From Streptomyces endocoffeicus (GTDB lineage Bacteria; Actinomycetota; Actinomycetes; Streptomycetales; Streptomycetaceae): DNA of 64,000 nucleotides. The stretch spans positions 434,001 through 498,000 of the forward strand of contig NZ_JAERRG010000001.1 in assembly GCF_016741935.1 (NCBI RefSeq), given 5' to 3'. The position numbers and the translations under genes are program-made. Shown piece by piece: positions 1-8,925 of this stretch. Positions within the stretch are counted from its first letter, which is position 1. Each line of letters begins with the position of its first letter. The notes below the pieces were generated by a model. It was not told the origin of the DNA. It ran no database searches and saw only the letters and a program-made list of their open reading frames with translations.

Positions 1-2468
1 GGGCGGGCGTGTCCGCGTTCGGAGTCGGCGGCACCAACGCGCACGTGATCCTGGAGGACCCGGAGCCCGACCCGGACACCGGGCCCGGCGACCGGACCGT
101 CCCGCCACTGCTGGCCTGGACCCTGTCGGGCAGGACCGAACAGGCGCTGTCCGCGCAGGCGGCCGCGCTGCACGAGCACCTCGACCGGGCGCGCCCGGAT
201 CTGCTGGACCTGTCGTGGTCGCTGGCCACCACCCGGGCGCATCTGCCGCACCGCGCGGTGGTGTTCGGCTCCCGCCCGGCCGACCTCGCCGCGGGCCTGA
301 CCGCGCTGAGCACGGGCCGGAACGACACCGGGAGCGCCACGGTGGCGGTCTCCGGCACCGCCGTGCGGAACGGCACCACCGCGTTCCTGTACCCACACGA
401 GTGCGCCCCGGCCGTGGTGCGCGCGTTGGCCACGCAGTACGCCGAGGCCGAGCCGTTCGCCGAGCACCTCTCCGAAAGTGCGGCGGTGCTGGCCAAGCTG
501 GTCGGCTGGTCTCTGGCGGATGTGCTTCGCGGCGACCCGGACGCACCACCACTGGACCGGCCGGACGTGTTGGTCCCGGCCACGCTGGCCGTGCTGACCG
601 GCGTGACACGAGTGTGGTGCGCGTCCGGGGTGCGCCCGGCGGCGTTGGCGGGACACGGATCCGGCCTGCTGGCCGCGTCCTGGGCGGTCGGGTGGCTGTC
701 CCTGTCCTCGGCGCTGCGGATCGCGGCCGGGTGTCCCGCGGGCGTTGAACCCGACGTCGTGGATGTCCCGCCCCTCGCGCCCGGTGTGCCGGTGCTGTGC
801 GCTGACACCGGCCGTTGGCTGCGGGAGCGTCCGGCCGAGGACGACTACCGCACGGTGCCGGCCGCCGAATCCGACGTGGCCGCCCGCGAGTTGCGGGCCG
901 ACGGTCATCGGCTGCTGCTCGTGTTCGGTGGGGACACCGCGGCCATGGCCGCCGCGCTGTCCGACGGTGCCGCCGTGCTGGCGGTGCCGGAGGAGACGGA
1001 GAGCGCGCTGACCGGTTCTGCGGCGATCGTGCGCGCGCTGGGCCGCGCGTATGTGATGGGCGCGGCGGTGGACTGGCGCGTCGTCCTGGCCGGGGCCGGT
1101 GCGCGGCGTATCCCGTTGCCCGGCTACGCCTTCCAGCGCAGCCGGTACTGGATCGAGCGCGAGTGGACCATGCCGGTGCTGCTCTCCGACGACCCGGGGA
1201 CGCGCGAACCCGATCGGCGCTCGCCCGCGGCTCTGCTGTGGGCACTGCCCGAGCAGGAGCGCACGCGCCACGTGGAGACGCTGGTTCGTGCGTGCCTGGA
1301 CCGGGCGCTGGGCAACGGGCCGGATGACGAGGTCGACGCCGAGGACACGTTCCGCGATCTCGGGATGGACTCGCTGGGCGCGGAGGATCTGCGCAACCGC
1401 CTCACCACCGGTGCCGGTGTGGAGATCGAACTCGCCGACGTACTGAACTATCCCACGGTGGTCGATCTCACCGAGCGCGTGCTGGAAAAGCTGGCCGCCC
1501 GCGCCGAGGAGGGCACGCTCGACGAGATCGTGGGGACCGCCCGGTCCGGGAACGAGGTCCCGGAGTCCGGCACCGGGCCGGTGGACCCGGCGCCCGAGAA
1601 CGCCGACGAGAGCGACGGCAGCCTGGCCTCGTTCTACATCCGGGCGATCCGCACCGGCCGGATCAACGTCGCCCTCCGCCTGGCCCGCGCGGCCTCCGAG
1701 ACCCGCGACACGTTCGACCAGGACGATCCGCGCGATCTCGCCGAACTGCGCAAGGTGGGGGCGGGCACGGGTGGCCCCACGATCGTCGGCCTCACCCCGC
1801 CGATCTTCCCCAACCTGGACCTGCCCTACTCGTACCTGCACACCGGGCTGGACCCCGCGTCCGACGTGTGGTCGCTGTGGTCGCCCGGATTCGCGGGTGA
1901 GGCTCCGCTGCCCGCCGACCGTGCCGCCCTGATGCGGATGCTGGCGAAACCGCTGCGCCGTGAGCTGGCCGGCACCCCGTTGATCATCGCGGGCTACTCC
2001 TCGGGCGGCTGGCTGGCGCACGACCTGGCCGCGCACCTGGAGCGGACCGGCGTCCCCGTCACCGCGGTGCTGCTGCTGGACTCGTACCTGCCGGAGGAGG
2101 AGATGGACCAGACCGAGACCCGCAGCGAGTTCATGCGCGAGCAGATCCGACGACGCGACCTCATGGGCATGTCGCTCGACCGTCCGGACCGGACGGTGAC
2201 CACCAGCGGCCAGATCGCGGCGATGGGCGGCTACAGCAGGATCTTCAGCGGCTGGCAGCCCGGCCCGCTGGCGGCGCCGGTCCTGCACCTGCTCGCCAGC
2301 GAGGTCGTCGCGGGTATGGCCACCAGCTCGGAGGACCACCCGTTCCCGGCCGAACGGGCGCACCGCGTGCGCAAGCTGCCGGGCGATCACTTCACCATCC
2401 TGTCCCAGCACGCCGACCTGATCTCAGCGAACCTGCACGACTGGCTGACGGAGGTGCAGCCCGCATGA
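1..2468 (+). CDS. Type I modular polyketide synthase, terminal module (5' truncated): KS end - AT-like - ACP - TE
   Basis: The reading frame is open from the window edge, so the 5' part lies outside; the GTG at 9 is internal. The first visible residues are the end of a ketosynthase (FGVGGTNAHVILE). An AT-like region (about 105-360, counted from codon 9) follows, closed by the usual post-AT linker (PLPGYAFQRSRYW). The nucleophile motif GHSxG reads GHGSG (residues 215-219) and no FPGQG-type motif is visible, so the AT looks inactive. Next is an ACP with phosphopantetheine Ser455 in GMDSLG, a linker, and an alpha/beta-hydrolase thioesterase with GYSSG (Ser664) and His794 in PGDH. No KR, DH or ER lies between AT and ACP. 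It is the chain-releasing module and overlaps the following P450 by 4 bp. Confidence 0.93.
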   Translation, partial: AGVSAFGVGGTNAHVILEDPEPDPDTGPGDRTVPPLLAWTLSGRTEQALSAQAAALHEHLDRARPDLLDLSWSLATTRAHLPHRAVVFGSRPADLAAGLTALSTGRNDTGSATVAVSGTAVRNGTTAFLYPHECAPAVVRALATQYAEAEPFAEHLSESAAVLAKLVGWSLADVLRGDPDAPPLDRPDVLVPATLAVLTGVTRVWCASGVRPAALAGHGSGLLAASWAVGWLSLSSALRIAAGCPAGVEPDVVDVPPLAPGVPVLCADTGRWLRERPAEDDYRTVPAAESDVAARELRADGHRLLLVFGGDTAAMAAALSDGAAVLAVPEETESALTGSAAIVRALGRAYVMGAAVDWRVVLAGAGARRIPLPGYAFQRSRYWIEREWTMPVLLSDDPGTREPDRRSPAALLWALPEQERTRHVETLVRACLDRALGNGPDDEVDAEDTFRDLGMDSLGAEDLRNRLTTGAGVEIELADVLNYPTVVDLTERVLEKLAARAEEGTLDEIVGTARSGNEVPESGTGPVDPAPENADESDGSLASFYIRAIRTGRINVALRLARAASETRDTFDQDDPRDLAELRKVGAGTGGPTIVGLTPPIFPNLDLPYSYLHTGLDPASDVWSLWSPGFAGEAPLPADRAALMRMLAKPLRRELAGTPLIIAGYSSGGWLAHDLAAHLERTGVPVTAVLLLDSYLPEEEMDQTETRSEFMREQIRRRDLMGMSLDRPDRTVTTSGQIAAMGGYSRIFSGWQPGPLAAPVLHLLASEVVAGMATSSEDHPFPAERAHRVRKLPGDHFTILSQHADLISANLHDWLTEVQPA

Positions 2469-3688
2469 CGCCCCTTCCCGATCTTCCCGACGCCGCAGAG
2501 GCGCTGGAGCACTTCCCCTTCGACGACGGCCGCGGCATCGAGGTCAACGAGCGGTTCCGGGAGCTGCGGCAGCGCGAGGGGCTGCTCCGGGTGCGGCTCG
2601 CCTACGGTGAACCCACCTGGCTGGTCACCCGCTACGAGGACGCCCGGCTGGTGCTGGGCGATCCGCGGTTCAGCCGCGCGATGTCCGTCGGCCGGGACTA
2701 CCCGCGCCAGGACGAGGCGACGGACCTGGCCGGGCTGATCACCCTGGATGCCCCCGAACACACCCGGCTGCGCACGCTGCTGCTCAAAGCCCTCGGCAAA
2801 TCCCGCATCGAGGCGCAGCGCCCGACGGTGCGCGCGGCGGCGGACGCTCTGCTGTCGTCGGCGATGAGCGCCGGGCCGGGCATGGACATCGTGACGGACT
2901 ACGCGCAGCAGATCATCGTGCTGTCCATCTGCGACCTGATCGGCGTGCCCGCCTCGGACCGGGAGGCGTTCGAGTCGACCAGCACGGCGCTGCTGCCCGG
3001 CAGCACCGTCGGCCCCGAGGACATGATGCGGCGGTTCGGTGCCCTGCGCGCCTGCACCGAGCAGCTCATCGCCGAGCGTCGGGCCCGCCCCCGCGACGAC
3101 CTGATGTCGGCGATGATCCAGGCCCGGGAGGAGGAGGACCGGCTCACCGACACCGAGCTGATCGACATGGTCGTCGGCCTGCTGCTGGCCGGATTCGAGG
3201 CGATCACCACCCAGATTCCGAACTGCGTCTACGTTCTCACGCGGGGCGACCGTGCGCTCTGGAACCGGCTGCGTGCGAATCCGGCCGAGCTGCCGGCGGC
3301 GGTCGAGGAACTGCTGCGCTACAACGCCTCCGCCGGTGCCGGCCTGTTCGTCCGCTACGCACGGGAGGATGTCGAGGTCGGCGGCACGCTGGTGCGCGCG
3401 GGCGAGGGCCTGACCGTCGCCAATGAGTCGGCCAACCACGACCCGGCCCGATTCGAGGACCCCGACGCGATCGACTTCACCCGGCCACCCGGTGGACACC
3501 TCAGCTTCGGTCATGGCGCGCACTACTGCGTCGGCGCCCAGCTCGGGCGCGTCGACCTCCAGGAGGGACTGCGGGTGCTGCTCACCAGGGTCCCGGAGCT
3601 GACCGTCCGCGACATCACGTGGAAGGAACGGCCGCACGTCCGGGGGCCGGAGGCGATGCGCGTCACCTGGCAGAGTGGCCCGGAATGA
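2465..3688 (+). CDS. Cytochrome P450 (tailoring oxidase)
   Basis: A 407-residue soluble bacterial P450, probably oxidising the released polyketide. It shows the I-helix (AGFEAITTQ, about 242-250), the K-helix EELLR, and the haem loop FGHGAHYCVGAQLGR with Cys355 as thiolate ligand. In the I-helix the residue after the conserved acid is Ala where most P450s carry Thr or Ser, so the acid-alcohol pair used for proton delivery is incomplete. ATGA overlap with the PKS shows translational coupling; a redox partner is not encoded nearby. A strong hairpin follows the stop, closing the PKS-P450 transcript. Confidence 0.95.
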   Translation: MTPLPDLPDAAEALEHFPFDDGRGIEVNERFRELRQREGLLRVRLAYGEPTWLVTRYEDARLVLGDPRFSRAMSVGRDYPRQDEATDLAGLITLDAPEHTRLRTLLLKALGKSRIEAQRPTVRAAADALLSSAMSAGPGMDIVTDYAQQIIVLSICDLIGVPASDREAFESTSTALLPGSTVGPEDMMRRFGALRACTEQLIAERRARPRDDLMSAMIQAREEEDRLTDTELIDMVVGLLLAGFEAITTQIPNCVYVLTRGDRALWNRLRANPAELPAAVEELLRYNASAGAGLFVRYAREDVEVGGTLVRAGEGLTVANESANHDPARFEDPDAIDFTRPPGGHLSFGHGAHYCVGAQLGRVDLQEGLRVLLTRVPELTVRDITWKERPHVRGPEAMRVTWQSGPE

Positions 3689-3738
3689 CCACCACCGGCA
3701 CCGGGGCTCGGCGCGGCTGATCGCGCGGATCCGGACAC

Positions 3739-3779
3739 TGCCGGGGCATCGTTCGGTTCTGCCGAACGATGCCTCGGCA
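3739..3779. terminator. Rho-independent-type hairpin after the P450
   Basis: Two 18-nt arms (3739-3756 and 3762-3779) pair at 17 positions plus one G-U wobble, with a 5-nt loop. No T tract follows, which is normal for actinobacterial terminators. It separates the PKS/P450 transcript from the regulator downstream. Confidence 0.8.
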
Positions 3780-3823
3780 ATCCCCAGTTGATCAGCCCCT
3801 CGGGTTGGACCGAGTATGGCGAT

Positions 3824-5167
3824 GTGAGCGAGAACGATCGGCGGGTACGGCGGGACTGGATCGCGCGGCTGGGTCCGCGGGGTGAGGTCGGCCTCGACCG
3901 GGCGGCGAGCCCGCGCGCGACCGTCGAGGACGCCGTCGCGCGCGTCGGTGCGGACCCCGTGCGCTGGGCGATCGAGCTGAACTCCGTGGTCCTGCGGCGG
4001 ATCGTCGGCGAGGTGCCGGTCCTCGGCGGTAGTCCGGCCGCGGTCGAGATGCTCCGCCGGGGCAATGAAGCGACCACCCTGCGGGCGCTGTTCACTCTGG
4101 TGGAAGGCCCGGCGGCCGCCCCGCCCACCGGTGAGGCGATCCTGGAGGGCATCCGCGAGTTCGTTCACCGGGCCATACCGCTCGAGCGGGTGTTGCACGG
4201 CGTCCGGGTCGGGCACGCGGCAACGACCGAGGCGTTCCTGCGGGCCTGTGCCGAGCTGGCCGACCCGGAGGAGGCGGTCGACGAGGTCACGGCGATCTCC
4301 CGCGAGCTGTTCTCCTACGTCGATGACCTTTCCGACACCATGATCCGCACCTACCTCGTGGAACACGAGGTGTGGAGCACCAGCGCGGCCGCGGCACGGG
4401 CCGACCTCGTACGCTCCCTGCTGAGTGATGCCGCGGCGACGGACGTCGGCGAGGCGTCAAGTGTCCTCGGCTACAACCTGCGGCGGACCCACGAAGCGGT
4501 GGTGGTGTGGTCGGACGCGCCGAAGGGCGGCTCCACGCTGCAGGCGGCGGCGATCGAGGTGCTCCGCGCCCGTGGCGCCACCACGACGCTGGTCATCCCC
4601 GTGGCCTCGGGCCGGTTGTGGGCGTGGGGCACCGTACCTCCGGACGGGACGCACCCGACCGGTTCCTGGGAGACCATCACGGAGACACTGTCCCGGCAGC
4701 GGATGCGGGCGGCGCTCGGGACCCCGGGTTCCGGCGTCGCGGGCTTCCGCCGCTCTCACCGCGAGGCCCAGCGCGGGGAGCGGGTCGAGCGACTGCGCCA
4801 CGAGGCCGGACGGGTTCCGAGGTACGCGACCGCCTACGCCGACGTCGCCGCCATCGCGCTGTTGGCCACCGATCTCGACGCGGCCGGTGACTTCGTACGA
4901 CGTGAACTCGGCGCGCTCGCCGCCGGCGGCGCGCCGATGGAGGCACTGCGGACCACGCTGTACCACTACCTCGGCGCCGAGCGCAGCCTCGTGGATGTCG
5001 CCCGGCGCCTGCACGTGGCCAGGGGGACCGTGACCTACCGCGTGAAGCGGGCCCAGGAGGTGCTGGGACACGACCTCGACGACCGCCGCTTCGCCCTCCA
5101 CACCGCCCTGGCACTCGCCGAGGAACTGGGGGACGCGGTGCTCCTGCCGCGCGACGTCGAGCGGTGA
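3824..5167 (+). CDS. PucR-family transcriptional regulator
   Basis: About 447 residues from the chosen GTG; a TTG at 3788 in the same frame would add 12 residues and neither has a clear ribosome site. The C-terminus carries the PucR-type helix-turn-helix (SLVDVARRLHVARGTVTYRV), the DNA-binding end of this family. The middle is a GGDEF-like CdaR domain and the N-terminal third is an effector-sensing region of unclear fold. The gene lies directly before the flavin reductase/monooxygenase pair on the same strand and probably controls it or the neighbouring PKS. Family known; inducer not known. Confidence 0.85.
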   Translation: MSENDRRVRRDWIARLGPRGEVGLDRAASPRATVEDAVARVGADPVRWAIELNSVVLRRIVGEVPVLGGSPAAVEMLRRGNEATTLRALFTLVEGPAAAPPTGEAILEGIREFVHRAIPLERVLHGVRVGHAATTEAFLRACAELADPEEAVDEVTAISRELFSYVDDLSDTMIRTYLVEHEVWSTSAAAARADLVRSLLSDAAATDVGEASSVLGYNLRRTHEAVVVWSDAPKGGSTLQAAAIEVLRARGATTTLVIPVASGRLWAWGTVPPDGTHPTGSWETITETLSRQRMRAALGTPGSGVAGFRRSHREAQRGERVERLRHEAGRVPRYATAYADVAAIALLATDLDAAGDFVRRELGALAAGGAPMEALRTTLYHYLGAERSLVDVARRLHVARGTVTYRVKRAQEVLGHDLDDRRFALHTALALAEELGDAVLLPRDVER

Positions 5168-5339
5168 GCCCGGGGTACCGGTCGCGGACCGGCCCGGCAG
5201 ACCAACGGGAGACCGGAATCCTGGGCCGGCAGACCAAGCGGCCGCCGCGTGGCCGGAGTTGACTTCGTGAGGTCGGACGCGGTGCCCCACCGGGCCGCGC
5301 ATCCCGACAGCCGGATTCCAGCCCAACGGGAGGCCCACG

Positions 5340-5834
5340 ATGATCGACCGAGAGACCTTTACCGAGCTGATGAGCGGGGTGTGTGCCCCGGTCACGGTGG
5401 TCACGGCGACGACCGCCGACGGGCGGCCGCACGGCAGCACCGTGTCGAGCTTCGCCTCGCTCTCGCTCGACCCTCCGCTGGTGAGCTTCGCCCTCGACCG
5501 CGCCTCGGGGCTGCTGGCCCACCTCCAGCCGGGTGACCGGGTGGGGGTGAACATCCTCGGCGCCCACCAGCACGAGCTGGCGTCGGCGTTCGCCCGCCGG
5601 CACCGGGGACCGGGCTCGAAGTTCGACGGCGTCACCTGGACCGTCCGCGCCGGACTCCCCCACCTGCCCGAGTCCGCCGGCTGGACGGCGGGACGCGTCG
5701 AACGCCATGTGGACGGCGGTGACCACGTCCTGCTCCTCGTGTGCCTCGAGGAGGCCGAGTCGACCTCCACGGCCCCGCTGATCTACGCGCGCCGGATCTT
5801 CGGCACCCACGCCCCGCTCGCTGTCGCGAGCTGA
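5340..5834 (+). CDS. Flavin reductase (short-chain, HpaC/ActVB-like)
   Basis: A 164-residue flavin reductase domain protein that would use NAD(P)H to reduce free FMN or FAD. The N-terminal block with PVTVVTATTADGRPHGSTVSSF and SLDPPLVSFAL is typical of the family, as is the length. GGGAGG at 5328-5333 is well placed for the ATG. Only 12 bp separate it from the acyl-CoA-dehydrogenase-type monooxygenase, so the two most likely form a two-component system: this protein makes reduced flavin, the next one uses it with oxygen. Confidence 0.9.
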   Translation: MIDRETFTELMSGVCAPVTVVTATTADGRPHGSTVSSFASLSLDPPLVSFALDRASGLLAHLQPGDRVGVNILGAHQHELASAFARRHRGPGSKFDGVTWTVRAGLPHLPESAGWTAGRVERHVDGGDHVLLLVCLEEAESTSTAPLIYARRIFGTHAPLAVAS

Positions 5835-5846
5835 CCCGTACCCCGC

Positions 5847-7088
5847 ATGATCCCTGACACCGAAGTGACGACGATGACCATCACCCTGGACGTTCCCCGC
5901 ACCACCGACGCCGCGCGCAAGCTGCGGGCCGACCTCGTCGAGCGCGCCGCCACACTGCGGCCACTGCTCTCCCGCAACGCCGATCCGACCGACCGCGAGC
6001 GCGGAGTGCCCGCCGAGAACATCGACGCCCTGGCCGAGGCCGGTCTGCTCGCGCTGATGCGGCCCGCCCGTTACGGCGGTCTGCAGACCGACCACCGCAC
6101 CCTGCTGGAGGTCAGCCGCGAGGTCGGGCGCGCCTGCGGCTCCACCGCCTGGCTGACCTCACTGCTCAACGCCAACGCGTGGTTCGTCGGGCTCTTCCCG
6201 GCCCAGGCCCAGGACGACGTCTGGGCCCACACCCCCCACGCCCGGGTCGCCGGTGTCGTGACCCCCTCGGGTACCGCGCGCGTGGTCGAGGGCGGGTACC
6301 GGGTCAGCGGGCGCTGGGCCCCCGCGTCCGGGTGCGCCCACGCCGACTGGGCGGTCCTCGGGGTCACCCGGCCGGACGCCGAGGGCACGTCGGACGGCGT
6401 CGGCATCGTGCTCGCGCCGATGTCGGAGCTGACCATCGAGGACACCTGGTTCGTGGCGGGGATGCGCGGGACCGCGTCGAACACGCTCGTCGGCGAGGAC
6501 CTCTTCGTACCCGCACACCGCTTCCACTCCGTCCCCGACGCCATCGAGGGCCGCTACGCCACGCCCTTCACCGACGAGGCGCTCTACCGGGGGCCGTTCG
6601 TGCCGACCGCCGCGCTCGTGCTGACCGGGCCCCAGCTGGGGCTGGCCGCGGCCGCTGTGGATCTCCTGGTGGAGCGGGCCCCGGGGCGAGCGTTGACCCT
6701 GACGGGCTACACCTCCCAGGCCGAGGCACCCACCGTCCAGCTCGCCGCCGCGCGCGCGGCGTCGCTCGCCGACTCCGCCCAACTGCACGCCTACCGTGCG
6801 GCCGCCGACATCGACGAGGCCGCACGGGCCGGGGTGTTCCCCGACTACGACGCCAGGGCACGGATGCGGATGGACGCGGGAATGGCGGCGGTCCACGCGC
6901 GGGAGGCGGTCCGCATCGTGTGCTCGGCCCAGGGGGCTTCGAGCTTCGGCGAGTCCAACCCGCTGCAGCGCATCTGGCGCGACATCGAGACCGGGAGCCG
7001 GCACGCCGTCCTCAACCCCGAAGTGGCCGCCGAGATCTACGGGAAGTCGCTGTTCGGCATCCGGGGCACGGTGTCCGTGATGGTGTAG
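5847..7088 (+). CDS. ACAD-fold flavin-dependent monooxygenase (two-component, oxygenase part)
   Basis: A 413-residue protein of the acyl-CoA dehydrogenase/HpaB-like group D flavin monooxygenases. The N-terminal helical domain has LAEAGLLALMRPARYGG and an acyl-CoA-dehydrogenase-like middle (GYRVSGRWAPASGCAHADW) precedes the C-terminal helical domain. It would hydroxylate an aromatic or polyketide substrate with reduced flavin from the gene just upstream. A second in-frame ATG at 5874 would give a start 9 codons shorter; neither has a strong ribosome site. Substrate cannot be read from the sequence. Confidence 0.85.
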   Translation: MIPDTEVTTMTITLDVPRTTDAARKLRADLVERAATLRPLLSRNADPTDRERGVPAENIDALAEAGLLALMRPARYGGLQTDHRTLLEVSREVGRACGSTAWLTSLLNANAWFVGLFPAQAQDDVWAHTPHARVAGVVTPSGTARVVEGGYRVSGRWAPASGCAHADWAVLGVTRPDAEGTSDGVGIVLAPMSELTIEDTWFVAGMRGTASNTLVGEDLFVPAHRFHSVPDAIEGRYATPFTDEALYRGPFVPTAALVLTGPQLGLAAAAVDLLVERAPGRALTLTGYTSQAEAPTVQLAAARAASLADSAQLHAYRAAADIDEAARAGVFPDYDARARMRMDAGMAAVHAREAVRIVCSAQGASSFGESNPLQRIWRDIETGSRHAVLNPEVAAEIYGKSLFGIRGTVSVMV

Positions 7089-7122
7089 GACGAGGTTCGC
7101 GGGCATGCCGCCGACGGCACGT

Positions 7123-7180
7123 GCGCGATGAGGCGGTGCCCCGGGAGCTCCCCCGCTCCCGGGGCACCGCCTCGTCGTGC
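7123..7180. terminator. Bidirectional terminator between converging genes
   Basis: Perfect 19-bp arms (7130-7148 and 7155-7173) with a 6-nt loop. The stem can extend to 26 bp (7123-7180) with G-U pairs. It lies between the convergent stops of the flavin monooxygenase and the DUF3500 gene, so it probably serves both. Confidence 0.85.
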
Positions 7181-7186
7181 GACAGG

Positions 7187-8425
7187 TCAGCCGGCTCCAT
7201 GCCCGCCGTGGTGAAGCCGGTAGTGCTGGGCGAGCAGATCGCGTCCGTAGTCGTTGCCGTTGGGCGCCCGCACGATGGTGTGGACGTGGAAGCGGGCGGG
7301 CTCGGGGTTGGTGAGGAAGACACCGGGATGGTTGTCGTACTCGACCAGGAGCACGGGTGAGTGGATCCGGTAGTAGAAGGCGCACTCGTCGTCGTGGCCG
7401 CCGCGCCAGGCGAACCGCGTCTCGTCGAAGTGCTCACGGACGAGCGCCAGGGTGCGTTCGGCCTGGGCCGGCGGGAGGCGGTCGAGGTAGACCCGGATCA
7501 GCTCCACCAGACCGTCACGCTGGTCGGCCGGCAGGCTCGCCGCGACGATCCCCTCGGGAGGCAGAACGAGGTTGTCACTGCCCGCGCCGGCCAGATGCCG
7601 CCCGTTCCACGGTCCGGCCAGCTCGGGCGGAAGGTCCTCCGGGCGCAGCGACGGCCCCATCAGGAACTCGTCCTCCCGGCCCGGGTCCAGGGTGCGGCGG
7701 AACGCCAGGGCGACCTCGGTCTCGTCGCCGAGGGCGTGGACGCCCTCGAACCGCCCCGTCCCGGTCGTCGGCTCGGCACCGAGGAATACGGGGGCCAGAA
7801 CCACCTGCCCGCCGACGAAGACACAGTGCAGGTCCACGTGGTGGCCCATCAGCTGCCATCCCCACGGGGAGTCGCCCGCGGGAGTCCCGAAGACGGTGAA
7901 CCAGTAGGCGAACTCCGTGAGGGTGTCCCGGTAGTCGTCGATGAGCTCGCCCAGGTTCGCGTTGAGCGCCATCACCGCTCGTACCTGGGCGTAGCCGGCC
8001 GGGCTGAGACTCGCCTCGATGACGGCGAGCGCGCGGTCGCGGTCGCTGTCGGCGAGCCGTTCCAGGCGCATGCCCTTCGGGTGCCAGGTCGGGATCGCGT
8101 TGGTCCACAGCCGCCACTCCGGGGCGTCCATGGGCAGGGCCGCGACCACCCTCTGGTGGGGCGCCAGTCCGTCGAGGTAGGCGCGGGCCGCCACGACGGC
8201 GGCGTTCTGGGAGGTTCCCGCGCCGTCGAGGCGGTAGAGCCCCTGGCGCGGCGTGCCGTTGTCGGTGATGCCGACGTAGGGGTCGAGATGGCGGCGCAGG
8301 CCGGCGGTCAGCTCGTGGGCCGCCTCCGGGGGGAGCAGGTCGTCGAACAGGTGGGAGTCGACGATCGGCAGATCGCCTCGAGTGGTCGGCAGGGGGAAAT
8401 CTCCCGGGTGCCGCTGGTGGGACAT
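7187..8425 (-). CDS. DUF3500 family protein
   Basis: A 412-residue protein matching the DUF3500 pattern: a central block GWQLMGHHVDLHCVFVGG followed by PVFLGAEP, and a C-terminal block with HVHTIVRAPNGNDYG. The family is uncharacterised; its many conserved His residues suggest, but do not prove, metal binding. It is the last gene of the MarR-headed operon, 8 bp after the SnoaL-like gene, so it probably takes part in the same aromatic or side-chain degradation. Confidence 0.85.
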   Translation of the reverse strand: MSHQRHPGDFPLPTTRGDLPIVDSHLFDDLLPPEAAHELTAGLRRHLDPYVGITDNGTPRQGLYRLDGAGTSQNAAVVAARAYLDGLAPHQRVVAALPMDAPEWRLWTNAIPTWHPKGMRLERLADSDRDRALAVIEASLSPAGYAQVRAVMALNANLGELIDDYRDTLTEFAYWFTVFGTPAGDSPWGWQLMGHHVDLHCVFVGGQVVLAPVFLGAEPTTGTGRFEGVHALGDETEVALAFRRTLDPGREDEFLMGPSLRPEDLPPELAGPWNGRHLAGAGSDNLVLPPEGIVAASLPADQRDGLVELIRVYLDRLPPAQAERTLALVREHFDETRFAWRGGHDDECAFYYRIHSPVLLVEYDNHPGVFLTNPEPARFHVHTIVRAPNGNDYGRDLLAQHYRLHHGGHGAG

Positions 8426-8433
8426 CGGTCTCC

Positions 8434-8925
8434 TTATTCGGTGGGAACAGCGAGGACGTCACCCGGCATGAGGAAGCGGTTCTCGATCCGGCGGGAGGCG
8501 ATGAGCCACCGGCGAGCCTCCCCGTCCGGCTCGCCGGCCCGGACGAAGCGGTCGAACACGTCGGCGACCAGCACCGGAACGGTCGTCGGGATGGGTGGCT
8601 CGCCGTCCTGCGCGTAGAGCACCAGGGCGGACACGGCCTCGACGAGATCGGTCTCGTGACGCAGGACGTGGAAGTTGGACATCAGGTGGCGCGAGACCCG
8701 TGGTCCGCGTGCGGCGCGGTCGCCGTACACGCCGTTGATCTCGTCGGTGCCGCGGAAGGTCCGGCGCGAGAAGGTCAGTTCGGCGTCGGCGGTGAAGAAG
8801 CCGGAAGCCGCCGAGCCATCACCGTGGTCGATCTCGAACCACAGCGCCGTCACCAGCATCGACAGATCGGTGTGCACGAGGGCGAGGGCCGGACCACCCA
8901 CGGCCGGAGTGCCGCCGGCGGTCAT
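8434..8925 (-). CDS. SnoaL-like / NTF2-fold protein
   Basis: A 163-residue single-domain protein with the NTF2/SnoaL-like pattern: an N-terminal helix pair (VTALWFEIDHGDG), FFTADAELTF, then SRHLMSNFHVL and a C-terminal strand containing RRIENRF. Members act as small isomerases, cyclases or dehydratases, or as beta subunits of ring-hydroxylating dioxygenases. No alpha subunit is nearby, so a stand-alone lyase or isomerase role is likelier. Its start overlaps the stop of the aldolase gene by 4 bp. Confidence 0.75.
   Translation of the reverse strand: MTAGGTPAVGGPALALVHTDLSMLVTALWFEIDHGDGSAASGFFTADAELTFSRRTFRGTDEINGVYGDRAARGPRVSRHLMSNFHVLRHETDLVEAVSALVLYAQDGEPPIPTTVPVLVADVFDRFVRAGEPDGEARRWLIASRRIENRFLMPGDVLAVPTE

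Noticed and set aside
2387..4366. 659-codon open frame on the minus strand
   Set aside because: Antisense shadow of TE, P450 and PucR genes; composition and codon bias fit the plus-strand genes.
5194..5237. Direct repeat CCGGCAGACCAA (5194-5205, 5226-5237) as regulatory array
   Set aside because: Only two 12-bp copies in a GC-rich gap with no promoter match; too weak to call.
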